Positions 17,591 to 25,962 of a stretch of DNA of 64,000 nt are shown here, piece by piece. The notes beneath the pieces were generated by a model, which made no database searches, was not told the origin of the DNA, and saw only the letters and a list, made by a program, of their open reading frames with translations. The DNA lies in assembly GCA_963717155.1 (NCBI GenBank), contig OY970326.1:2666001-2730000 (forward strand), in the 5' to 3' direction. The position numbers and the translations under genes are program-made. The stretch is from G963717155 sp963717155. Lineage in GTDB: Bacteria; Actinomycetota; Thermoleophilia; Gaiellales; JALYLC01. Every line of letters begins with the position of its first letter. Position 1 is the stretch's first letter.

Positions 17591-17782
17591 TTGCCTGACG
17601 CGACCCGCCACGTAACCTGCGACGACTGCTTCTTCCGGCGCCAGCTCCTGTGCGCCCTCCGACTTCCCGAGCCGTGTCCGACGTTCCGGCGCGCGACCCG
17701 CGCCGGGCTGGTTCCACCGCCTCAAGCGCGCCTCGTTCCTCCTCGCAGCGCCATGGAGGCGTCGGCTACCCTCCGCGCATGA
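17591..17782 (+). CDS. Small Cys-rich protein (CxxC-x7-C-x7-C), coupled to lapA
   Basis: A 63-residue protein starting at TTG with four closely spaced cysteines: Cys10, Cys13, Cys21 and Cys29, in the context CDDCFFRRQLLCAL and EPCPTFRR. The pattern suggests a small zinc- or FeS-binding knuckle. Its TGA (17780-17782) overlaps the lapA ATG (17779) as ATGA, strong evidence that it is a translated gene. I recall similar small proteins in related actinobacteria, but no function is known to me. The tail is Pro/Arg-rich. The start is uncertain because no ribosome binding site is visible. Confidence 0.55.
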   Translation: MPDATRHVTCDDCFFRRQLLCALRLPEPCPTFRRATRAGLVPPPQARLVPPRSAMEASATLRA

Positions 17783-18108
17783 AGGTGCCCGGGGGCGACA
17801 GCCGTCGCCCAGAGCAGACGCTGTACCTGGTTGTCGGGCTGATCTCGGTCGGAGTGCTGTACGCGCTCGGATTCATCATCGAGAACTCGAAGCACGTGAC
17901 GGTCGACTTCGTGCTCTTCTCGACCGGCACCTCGCTGATCGTCGTCATCCTGTTCACGCTGCTCCTGGGCATCGCAGGCGGCATCGGGTTGACGTTCCTC
18001 TTCCTGCGCGCACGTGCGCGAGCACTCCGGCGCTCGACCGAGCGGGCAACGGCCACGCCGGCGTACAAGGTAGAGAGCGGGAACACCGACCCCCCAAAAG
18101 CGGGTTGA
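17779..18108 (+). CDS. lapA: LapA-family (DUF1049) small membrane protein
   Basis: A 109-residue protein with two hydrophobic helices (LYLVVGLISVGVLYALGFII and LIVVILFTLLLGIAGGIGLT), joined by the family pattern ENSKHVTVDFVLFSTGTSL, and a basic C-terminal tail. LapA proteins assist lipopolysaccharide export control in Gram-negative bacteria; the role in organisms without LPS is unknown. The ATG overlaps the stop of the small Cys-rich gene (ATGA), and a TACCCT -10-like box 6 nt upstream may also allow separate leaderless transcription. A strong hairpin lies about 90 nt after the stop. Confidence 0.75.
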   Translation: MKVPGGDSRRPEQTLYLVVGLISVGVLYALGFIIENSKHVTVDFVLFSTGTSLIVVILFTLLLGIAGGIGLTFLFLRARARALRRSTERATATPAYKVESGNTDPPKAG

Positions 18109-18200
18109 CGGATTCCGCTAGATTCCCCTAGGTTCGTGGCGCGGCCCAATCCGTCCTACTCGCTCCCCCCAGAGTGACGTCGGATGGGTCGCGGGTCCCT

Positions 18201-18231
18201 GCGCCGGGGGGCCGTGGCGGCCCCCCGGCGC
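18201..18231 (+). terminator. Strong GC hairpin between lapA and the HNH gene
   Basis: Perfect 13-bp all-GC stem: GCGCCGGGGGGCC (18201-18213) and its complement (18219-18231), loop GTGGC. There is no U-tract, as is common in high-GC actinobacteria. A promoter-like TTGACG (18105-18110) with CTAGGT at 18128-18133 lies upstream, so the hairpin could also end a short transcript of about 90 nt. Confidence 0.65.
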
Positions 18232-18310
18232 GGCTCTCCTACGCGCCGCGCGTAAGCGCTGCGTTTCGGCACAGAGTCGGCACGTTTGGGGTGGCTGGAT
18301 CCTGGTACGC

Positions 18311-18326
18311 TCGAACGTATGTTCGT
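18311..18326 (+). promoter_or_regulatory. LexA (SOS) box spanning the HNH gene start codon
   Basis: TCGAAC-GTAT-GTTCGT matches the Gram-positive/actinobacterial LexA consensus TCGAAC-N4-GTTCGA at 11 of 12 fixed positions. The ATG at 18319-18321 lies inside the box, and a TACGCT -10-like sequence (18306-18311) abuts it, so a bound repressor would cover both the -10 region and the start. Confidence 0.75.
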
Positions 18327-19417
18327 GGAGCTGGACGAGACTGTTGGTGAGGCGCTCGAGCGTGAGCGTGAGGCGTGTCGCTGCGAGATCCGTTCGTTGT
18401 GCGCGCAGGACGCGCGGATCAAGCAGCGGTTGACGGAGCTCGTGCGCGCGGCGGACGATCGTGGTGACTGGCGGGCGGCGGGCTGTTCGTCGAGTGCGCA
18501 GTGGTTCGCGCAGGTCTCGAGCAGCGACCACCGAAGCGCGGTGCGGATCACGCAGACGAGCGAGCGCGTTGCGGAGCCTGCCGGCGCTCGACCAGGCGAT
18601 GAGCACGGGCGCGTTGACGCTCGATCAGGTCGCGGCTGCTGCGGAGTTCGCGACGCCGGAGAGCGATGCCGAGCTTGCGCGTGTTGCGGTCGGTAAGCCG
18701 CCGAGCGCGATCGCGTTGGCGGCGCGTACGCTCGCGCCGCCCGTGGTCGAGGACGACCAGGCGTTGTATGCGCGGCGGGCGTTGAGTATGAGTTGGACGC
18801 GTGGGCGGCGCGAGCTGTGCCTGAGCGGCCGGTTGCCGCTCGAGCAGGGCGCCGTCTTCGAGCAGGCGATCTGGGACATCGCGAAGCAGCAGCGCGCGGC
18901 CGACAAGCAGGCAGGCAGCGTCATCGAGTGGCAGCAGTCGGCCGCCGACGCGCTCGTGACACTCGCCCAACACGGCGGCGGCGGCGGCGATGCAGGCGCA
19001 GTCGCGACGACGCTGATCGTGCACCTCAGCGACGACGCGCCGCCGATGCTCGAAGGCGCCGGGCCGATCAGCCCGGAGACGGCCGAGCGGCTCGCCTGCG
19101 ACGCGCGGCGCCTCACGATCAAGCGCAGCGGGCGCGACCTCGTGCACTCGCGCGTCGGGCGCTGCGCGTCCTACGCGCAGAAGCGCGCACTGCACAAACG
19201 CTCGGACCACTGCCAGTACCCCGGCTGCACCGCCACCCGCGAGCTCGAGGCACACCACCTCGTCGCCGACGAGGACGGCGGGCGTACCGAGCTCGCGAAC
19301 CTGATCCTGCTCTGCCCGAGACACCACACGCTGCTCCACGACCGGCACATCCACACCAGCGGCACCGGCGACGCACCCGTGTTCACCGATGAGCCGGACG
19401 CGCGATCACCCGATTGA
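18319..19417 (+). CDS. DUF222 / HNH endonuclease-domain protein (frameshifted)
   Basis: About 365 residues when repaired: an N-terminal helical DUF222 region and a C-terminal HNH nuclease domain with HCQYPGCTATRELEAHHLVADEDGGRTELANLILLCPRHH read as two short pieces (HCQYPGC, EAHHLV, LCPRHH; Cys zinc ligands and HNH core). The family includes the mycobacterial 13E12-repeat proteins. An extra base near 18565-18567 (AGC-GAG-C-GCG) breaks the frame after VRITQTSE; removing it joins ALRSLPALDQAMSTGALTLDQ. Early codons often end in T (CGT, GTT, TGT), unlike the neighbours, which hints at acquisition by transfer. An SOS box covers the start. The nuclease may act in mobile-element or DNA-damage contexts; its activity is unproven. 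Confidence 0.8.
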
Positions 19418-19418
19418 C

Positions 19419-20522
19419 CTACGCGAGCGCTGACGTGCGCGCAACGACCTCGGCGAGCCGTTCGATGCCCTCGCCGATCTCGTCGGACGACACCGCCGAG
19501 AAGGCGAGCCTCATCGCCCGCTCCCCACCGGCGGCCGCGTAGAAGTCGGCGCCCTTGACATACGGGACGCCGGCCTCGGTCGCCGCAGCGAGCAGCTCGG
19601 TCGTATCCGGGCCGTCGTCGCCGAGATCGACCCACAGGAAGTAGCCGCCGTCCGGCTCGACGAAGTGCGTCCCGGACGGGAAGTGCTCGCGCACCGCGGC
19701 AGCCATGCTCGCCGCGCGACGTCCAAGCTCGGCCGCGGCGCGCGCGACGTTCGGCTCGAAGCTGCCCGCCTCGACGTACGCGGCGAGCGTCGCCTGCGCG
19801 AGCGCACCGGGCCCGATGTAGGTGTCGGTCGCCCACCGGGTGAGACGCGTCGCGAGGTCCGTCGGCGCGATCGCGTACCCGATGCGCAGACCCGGCGCCA
19901 CCGTCTTCGTGAACGATGACATCGTGATCACGCGATCGGGATCGAGCGAGTGGATCGTCGGCAGGGTCTCGCCGCGGAATCGCAGCAGACCGTACGGATC
20001 GTCCTCCACGATCGGGAAGCCGTACCGATGCGACAGCTCCACGAGCCGTTCGCGGCGCGCCAGCGGCAGCGTCGAGCCACTCGGGTTCTGGAACGTCGGG
20101 ATGACGTAGAGGAAGGCCGGCGCGCCGGCACGGCGGAGGTCGTCCTCCAGCGCATCGACGTCCAGCCCGTCATTGTCGACCAGCACACCGACGGGCTCGG
20201 CGCCGGCGCGCCGCAGCAGGATCAGGGGCCTGTCGTAGGTCGGCGCCTCGACGAGCACGCGCTTGGTGCTCGAGCGCTCGACCAGCAGCTCTGCGATGAA
20301 CAGGAACGCCTGCAGGCTCCCGTTCGAGGCGACGACCCGCTCGGCGGGAACGCCGTGGCGCTCGCCGATCCACGCGCGAAGTCCCGGGTGGCCAGCCCCT
20401 CCGAGGTATGCCAGCGCGAGCGCCGGCTCGCGCGTCAGGGCCGTATCGACCGCCGTCCGAAGGTCGTCGACGGGAAGCAGATCGGCGCTGGGAACACCGC
20501 GTGTGAAGGGGATCTGAGCCAT
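19419..20522 (-). CDS. PLP-dependent aminotransferase (class I/II)
   Basis: A 367-residue fold-type I aminotransferase. The PLP Lys is K206 in MSSFTKTVAPGLRIGY; other landmarks are SNGSLQAF, TFQNPSG, and VEDDPYGLLRF with the Asp that contacts the pyridine nitrogen. The sequence resembles 2-aminoadipate / MocR-type transaminases without the GntR domain; valine-pyruvate or aromatic substrates are also possible. The stop lies one base from the stop of the convergent HNH gene. Confidence 0.82.
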   Translation of the reverse strand: MAQIPFTRGVPSADLLPVDDLRTAVDTALTREPALALAYLGGAGHPGLRAWIGERHGVPAERVVASNGSLQAFLFIAELLVERSSTKRVLVEAPTYDRPLILLRRAGAEPVGVLVDNDGLDVDALEDDLRRAGAPAFLYVIPTFQNPSGSTLPLARRERLVELSHRYGFPIVEDDPYGLLRFRGETLPTIHSLDPDRVITMSSFTKTVAPGLRIGYAIAPTDLATRLTRWATDTYIGPGALAQATLAAYVEAGSFEPNVARAAAELGRRAASMAAAVREHFPSGTHFVEPDGGYFLWVDLGDDGPDTTELLAAATEAGVPYVKGADFYAAAGGERAMRLAFSAVSSDEIGEGIERLAEVVARTSALA

Positions 20523-20535
20523 CGGCGCACCTTAC

Positions 20536-20943
20536 ATGTGTGCTACGAATCGATCGTCGATGCAACGCTGGGACCTCACGGGCGAGCCGCACTCCGAGCG
20601 AACCGGTCCGCGCGTGCTGTTCTCGAAGCCGGAGGCTCGCGCCGTCGTGATCGACCTCGCGCCCGGCGAGGAGCTCGGTGACCACCGCGTGCGCGAGCGA
20701 GCGCTCGTGCTGGTGCTGCACGGCAGCATCGAGGTGACCTGCGACGGCCCGGCCGAGCGGTGTCCGCAGGGCACGCTCGCCGTCTTCGAGCCGCACGAGC
20801 GCCACATCGTCCAGGCGGTCGAGCAGACGCGCCTGCTGCTGACGCTCGCCCCGTGGCCGGCCTCGGATCACTACAAGCCCGACGAGCACGAGAACCCGCA
20901 CGAGCTGCCCGCGCATGCGACGCAGCCGCCCGTCACGGGCTGA
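20536..20943 (+). CDS. Small cupin-domain protein
   Basis: A 135-residue single-cupin protein. The first cupin motif is degenerate (LAPGEELGDHRVRERALVLVLHGSIEV) and the second (LAVFEPHERHIVQAVEQTRLLLTLAP) keeps one His, so metal binding and enzyme activity are doubtful; a ligand-binding or sensory role is possible. Two in-frame ATG codons exist (20536 and 20560). The later one leaves more room for the divergent promoter shared with the aminotransferase (only 13 nt separate 20522 and 20536). The stop abuts the convergent subtilase gene. Confidence 0.7.
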   Translation: MCATNRSSMQRWDLTGEPHSERTGPRVLFSKPEARAVVIDLAPGEELGDHRVRERALVLVLHGSIEVTCDGPAERCPQGTLAVFEPHERHIVQAVEQTRLLLTLAPWPASDHYKPDEHENPHELPAHATQPPVTG

Positions 20944-23887
20944 CTATCTCGGCACGGTCACGTGCACCACGCGCGTCGCCGTGTTGCTCGCGCGCGCCGA
21001 CGCCGACAGCACGTCCTTCGTCTCGGCCAGATCGGGCGCCTGGATGCGCAGCGAGTGGCGGCCGGGACGGAGCCGCTGCAGGTCGACCGTTGCAATGCCC
21101 GTCACCGCGTCGTAGTCGACGGATCGACGACCGGAGCCGCCGCCTGACACGGTCACACCACCAGGATTGACCCCCGAGCCCGTGTCGACGATCCGGACGC
21201 GCAGCACGCGTCGACCACCCTCCATGGACTGCCCGAGCACGCTGATCCGGGGCGGAGCGAGGTCTCCCACCCAGAGCTTGATGCGGTACCGGCCCGCCTT
21301 GCCGAGCGGCGACTCGACCGCCACCCACCAGTCTCCCGCCGCGGGGAAGTCGAGCCCGGCGGCGGGGACGATGCTCTCGCTCGAGGGCAGCGGGCCGACG
21401 TTGAGCGGCAGGCCCGACTCACCGGCCACCCGGTTCTCGTCGCGCGCCGTCAGCAGGATCGGATAGGCCACGACCCCGGGATCCGTCTCGATCGACACAC
21501 CGGCGTTCGCCTCGCCCGCGCGGAGGTGGAAATGCCACAGCTGGTCCGGGCCGTAGAACCTGCCCGGCAGCCCGAGCGGCGAGGCGTTGGTCGGATAGCG
21601 GTAGAAGATCGCGCTGTTGCCGGCTCCGAGGGTGTCTCCGTGGTACGTCCGCGATGTCGTCAGCGCCCTGACCTTCTTGGTCGCCAGGATCGGGCGGTCG
21701 ACGCGCAGCCAGAACGGCACGCGTCGCACACGCGCGCCCTGCACGAGCTCGACGATGCCCGACGCCTCCTTCCCGCGGGCGTCCGCACCGACGACGGCCT
21801 GCACGGCGATGGTCGCCGTCCCGCCCGCCGGCACCGTGACGACCGGTGGCGCGGACACGACGACCCCTGCCGGGGCGTCTCCGACAGTGCGGACGGCGAC
21901 CGCCCAGTCCCCCGCGCCCCCTCCGAGATCGCGCACGACGAGGTCGAGCGAGGCCGTGCCCCCGTCCTGGATGGCGCCGAAGGTCAGCGACGGCGGCTCC
22001 GCGACGATCCCCGGTGCAACGGCGGCCGCGACGTCGACGAGGCCGGCGCCGGCTGCGAGAGGCGAGGCCTCGCGCGTACCGGCCTCGTCCACGAACGCCG
22101 GGTGGGCAGTCGCCATCAGCGACTCCTTCACGTCGGCGGGCGTCCAGTCGGGGTGCGCCTGCACGAGCAGCGCGGCGGCACCGGCTACCACCGGCGTCGA
22201 CATCGACGTGCCGTCGAACACCGCCCAGTCGTTGGGCTCGTTCGATGACGAGTCGGGCACCGACGACAGGATGCTGATCCCCGGAGCTGCAACGTCTGGC
22301 TTGAGCAGCTGGTCGAACGGGGTCGGGCCGGCCGACGAGAAGCTCGCGACGACGCCGGGGAGGGTCGGCTCCTGCCGTGTGGCGGCACCGACGGTGAGGC
22401 GGCGCGATCGCGCCCGTCGCGAGATATGCCGCGAGAGCGTCGACGACGGGATCCGGCGCGACGAGCACGGGCACCTTCGTCTGGTCGATCTCGGGCTCCG
22501 GAGGCCCCGCATCCACCGGGGGGATGAGCACGGCCTTCGCGCCCTCCGCGTGCGCGACGCTCGCCTTCTGGATCACCGAGCACCCGCCCCGCTCGACGAG
22601 TGCGATCGACCCGTCGAGCGTCTGTCCTCGCCGCCGTCTGCACAGTCGGCCGTTGTCACTGCCCGACGCGGCCACGGCGATCCGGCCGGCGATCGCGCGG
22701 GGACGGCTCCCCGTATCGGGAGCGGCCACGCCGAACGAGCTCAGCGCCGCAGGCACGGCGGTCGAGCCCACGATCGACGCTCGCCGTGCGAAGAAGCGCG
22801 ACGAGCTGGTCGCGGCGACCGTGATCGCATTGCTCGCGGCTCCCGGCGAGTCGATCGACCCGTAGCCGAGCGTCTGCCGCTCGTTCCCGGCGGCGATGAC
22901 CACGACGACGCCCGCCTTGACCGCTCCCTGGACCGCGCGGACGAGCGCGTCCGAGCGCGGGTCGATCTCGGTCCCCCCGATCGAGAGGTTGATGACGTCC
23001 ATCCCGTCCGACACCGCTGCGTCGACGGCGGCGACGAGATCCGCGGTGGATCCGACCGAGCCGTACGTCGGGTCGGGCATCGCGAGCCCGCGATAGTTGC
23101 CGATCCAGGCGCGTGGAGCGACGCCCGAGAGACCCGCGACCGTCGGGCGGCCAGACTCGCCCGGCGCGATCAGGCCCTGGTCGCCGGCCAGGATCCCGGC
23201 GACGTGGGTCCCGTGTCGCGAGACGCTCGGGTCGAACGGCAGCCGGTCGCGGCGCGGCGCGCCGGCTGCGGCGAACGCGCGCGCGACGATGACCTTCCCC
23301 GTCGTGTACGAACGAACGCCCTTCGGGAAACCAGGCGGCGCGACAAGGCCGTGCGGCGCGAAGAAGGGGTGGTGCTGGTCGACGCCGTCGTCGATCACGC
23401 CGACCTTCACACCGACCCCGGCGCCGGCGAGGTCGCTGCCCCAGACCGCGGGCGCGCCGATCACCTCGGGCACGGTGTCGCTCAGCGCGTGGTAGCGAAG
23501 GTTCGGGTACACCGCTGTCACCCCTGAGACCCGCCGCAGCGCTCGCACCTCGGCCGGGCGGAGCAGCACGGACAACCCATCGAGCACCGTGAGGTAGTGC
23601 CGTCGCACGCGGGCGCCGGGTACCGCCCGCTCGATGCGTCGGGCCGCGACCGCCTGCTCGCTCCGCAGGTGCGCGAGGTACATGCGCGAGCCGAACGCGC
23701 TCGCCAGCACCCGGCGTGCGTGCCCGTACCCCTGGAGCGTGCGCTGTGCGTGCGCGAAGGTGACCAGCGACGGCGCCGACAGGCTCACGACGACCTCGAC
23801 GCGCGGGGCCGCGAGCGCAGGGGTCTGCGCCCACGTCGCGGCGATCGTGCAGGCCACCGCGAGCGCGACCAGGCGACTACGGGCCAT
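20944..23887 (-). CDS. Secreted subtilisin-like (S8) protease 1 (frameshifted)
   Basis: About 980 residues when repaired. Signal peptide (LVALAVACTIAATWA, cleavage near ALAA), an I9-like prodomain (about 30-130), and an S8 catalytic domain with Asp166 (GVIDDG), His225 (RHGTHVAGI) and Ser in DGTSMSTPVVAGAAAL. A protease-associated insert lies between His and Ser, and C-terminal beta-sandwich regions follow (with ARDENRVAGES and RPGRHSLRIQAPDL). An extra base near 22399-22404 shifts the frame inside the insert (after YLATGAIAP). The ATG at 23887 begins 2 nt after the sucD stop. A paralogue with the same architecture lies at 25963-28812. The likely role is extracellular protein degradation. Confidence 0.85.
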
Positions 23888-23889
23888 AT

Positions 23890-24765
23890 CTAGCCGGCGC
23901 GAACGCGCTCGGCCGCGAGCCGTGCGGCCTCGGTCGGGTTCGTCCCGACCGCGATGCCTCGCGCCTCGAGCGCCTCCTTCTTCGCCTGCGCCGTCCCGGC
24001 CGTGCCGGAGATGATCGCGCCGGCGTGCCCCATCGTCTTGCCCGGAGGCGCCTCGAAGCCCGCGATGTACGCGACCACCGGCTTGGTCATGTGGTCGCCG
24101 ATGTAGCTCGCCGCCTTCTCCTCCTCGTCGCCGCCGATCTCGCCGACCATCACGACGAGCTCCGTGTCGGCGTCGGCCTCGAACAGCTCGAGGATGTCGA
24201 TGAAGCTCGACCCGACGATCGGATCGCCACCGATGCCGACGATCGTCGAGTTGCCCACGCCGGCCTGGGCCAGCTCGTTGCCGATCTGGTACGTGAGCGT
24301 GCCGGACCGGGAGACGAGCCCGATCGAGCCGCGTCTGAAGACGTGCGTCGGAATGATCCCGACGCTCGCGATGCCGGGAGAGAGCGCCCCCGGGCAGTTC
24401 GGGCCGAGCAGGCGCACGCCGCGTGCGCGGACGAACGTGTAGACGTCGAGCATCTCGTGGGCCGGGATGCCCTCGCTGATGCAGACGACGGTGTGCACGC
24501 CGGCACTCGCCGCCTCGTAGATCGCGTCGGCCGCGAACCGGGGCGGAACGAAGACCATCGACGTGTTCGCGCCCTCGCGCTCGACGGCCTCGGCGACGGT
24601 GTCGTACACGGGGACGCCCCCGACCGACTGCCCGCCCTTGCCCGGCGTGACCCCGGCGACGACCTGCGTGCCGTAGTCGCGGTTCCGGATCGCATGGAAC
24701 GAGCCCTCGCGCCCCGTGATGCCCTGCACGACGAGCCGCGTCTCGGATGTCACGACGATGGCCAC
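23890..24765 (-). CDS. sucD: Succinyl-CoA synthetase alpha subunit
   Basis: A 291-residue alpha subunit of ADP/GDP-forming succinyl-CoA synthetase (succinyl-CoA + NDP + Pi to succinate + NTP). Seen are the CoA-binding Rossmann-like domain (TRLVVQGITGREGSFHA), the power-helix region, and the active His247 in MGHAGAIISG that is phosphorylated during catalysis. The GTG at 24765 overlaps the sucC TAG by one base (TAGTG), so the subunits are translated in a coupled way. It is followed after 2 nt by a secreted protease gene. Confidence 0.95.
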   Translation of the reverse strand: MAIVVTSETRLVVQGITGREGSFHAIRNRDYGTQVVAGVTPGKGGQSVGGVPVYDTVAEAVEREGANTSMVFVPPRFAADAIYEAASAGVHTVVCISEGIPAHEMLDVYTFVRARGVRLLGPNCPGALSPGIASVGIIPTHVFRRGSIGLVSRSGTLTYQIGNELAQAGVGNSTIVGIGGDPIVGSSFIDILELFEADADTELVVMVGEIGGDEEEKAASYIGDHMTKPVVAYIAGFEAPPGKTMGHAGAIISGTAGTAQAKKEALEARGIAVGTNPTEAARLAAERVRAG

Positions 24766-25913
24766 TACGCCGCCTTCCCTGCGAGCTCGACCGCGCGCCG
24801 CGCCGCGTCGAGCATCGTGCGCTCGACGATCAGGTTCGGTGGGTTCGCGTCGCGCAGGAGTTGGCGCCCCTCCTCGTCGGACGTGCCGTCGAGCCGCACG
24901 ACGATCGGCGTCCGCACGTCGAGCCGATCGAGCGCGGCGAGGATCCCCCGCGCGACCTCGTCGCAGCGGGTGATGCCCCCGAAGATGTTGAACAGGATCG
25001 ACCGTACCTTCGTGTCGGAGAGGATGACCTCGAGCGCCGAGACGATCTCCTCGGCCTGCGCCCCGCCGCCGACATCGAGGAAGTTGGCGGCACGGCCACC
25101 GGCCTGCGCGACGACGTCGAGCGTGGACATCACGAGCCCGGCCCCGTTTCCGAGGATCCCGACCTCACCGTCGAGCTTGACGTACGTGACGCCGCGCTCG
25201 CGGGCCATCTGCTCCTGCGGGTCGGCGGCCTCGACATCGCGCATCGCGGCGGTGTCCGGATGCTTGTAGAGCGCGTTGTCGTCGATCGTCACCTTCGCGT
25301 CGAGTGCGCGCAGCTCGCCCTCGGGCGTGACGATCAGCGGGTTGATCTCGACGAGCATCGCGTCCTCGGCACGGAAGCAGCGATAGGCGGCCTCGAGGAT
25401 GCCGGCGATCTGCTTGTGCTCGGCAGCGGGAATGCTCGCCGCGAACGCGAGCTGACGGGCGACCCACGGGTGATAGCCCGCGAGCGGATCGAGGTGCAGT
25501 CGCGCAAGTGCCTCGGGGCGCTCGGCCGCGACCTGCTCGATCTCGACACCGCCCTCGGTCGTCAGCATCAGGAGGGGCTTCTTGGCACCACGGTCGAACG
25601 TGATCGACAGGTAGTACTCGCGCGCGATCTCGGACGCGCGCTCGATCCAGAGCCGCCGCACGACGTGGCCGCGTATGTCGAGTCCGAGGATGTCGCCGGC
25701 GAGCCGCTCGGCCTCGGCCGGGTCGGCCGCCAGCTTGACGCCGCCGGCCTTGCCGCGGCCGCCCGTGAGCACCTGCGCCTTGACGACGACAGGTCCGCCG
25801 AGCTCCTCGGCCGCCGCCCGCGCCTCCGCGGGGGTGAGCGCAACGCGTCCCTCGGACACGGGAATGCCGTAGCGGGCGAGGAGTTCCTTGCCCTGGTGCT
25901 CGTAGAGGTCCAC
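24765..25913 (-). CDS. sucC: Succinyl-CoA synthetase beta subunit
   Basis: A 382-residue ADP-forming beta subunit with an N-terminal ATP-grasp domain (YEHQGKELLARYGIP; VVVKAQVLTGGRGKAGGVK; EINPLIVTPEG) and a C-terminal ligase domain (NFLDVGGGA; NIFGGITRCDEVA). The GTG at 25913 is chosen because it begins the universally conserved DLYEHQGKELL and has AGGA a short way upstream; upstream in-frame ATGs fall inside the previous gene. It lies about 50 nt after the second subtilase gene on the same strand. Confidence 0.95.
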   Translation of the reverse strand: MDLYEHQGKELLARYGIPVSEGRVALTPAEARAAAEELGGPVVVKAQVLTGGRGKAGGVKLAADPAEAERLAGDILGLDIRGHVVRRLWIERASEIAREYYLSITFDRGAKKPLLMLTTEGGVEIEQVAAERPEALARLHLDPLAGYHPWVARQLAFAASIPAAEHKQIAGILEAAYRCFRAEDAMLVEINPLIVTPEGELRALDAKVTIDDNALYKHPDTAAMRDVEAADPQEQMARERGVTYVKLDGEVGILGNGAGLVMSTLDVVAQAGGRAANFLDVGGGAQAEEIVSALEVILSDTKVRSILFNIFGGITRCDEVARGILAALDRLDVRTPIVVRLDGTSDEEGRQLLRDANPPNLIVERTMLDAARRAVELAGKAA

Positions 25914-25962
25914 TCGGGGAGTTTCCTGACGGAGAGAGGCTGGGATCTCGAGAATAGACGCG

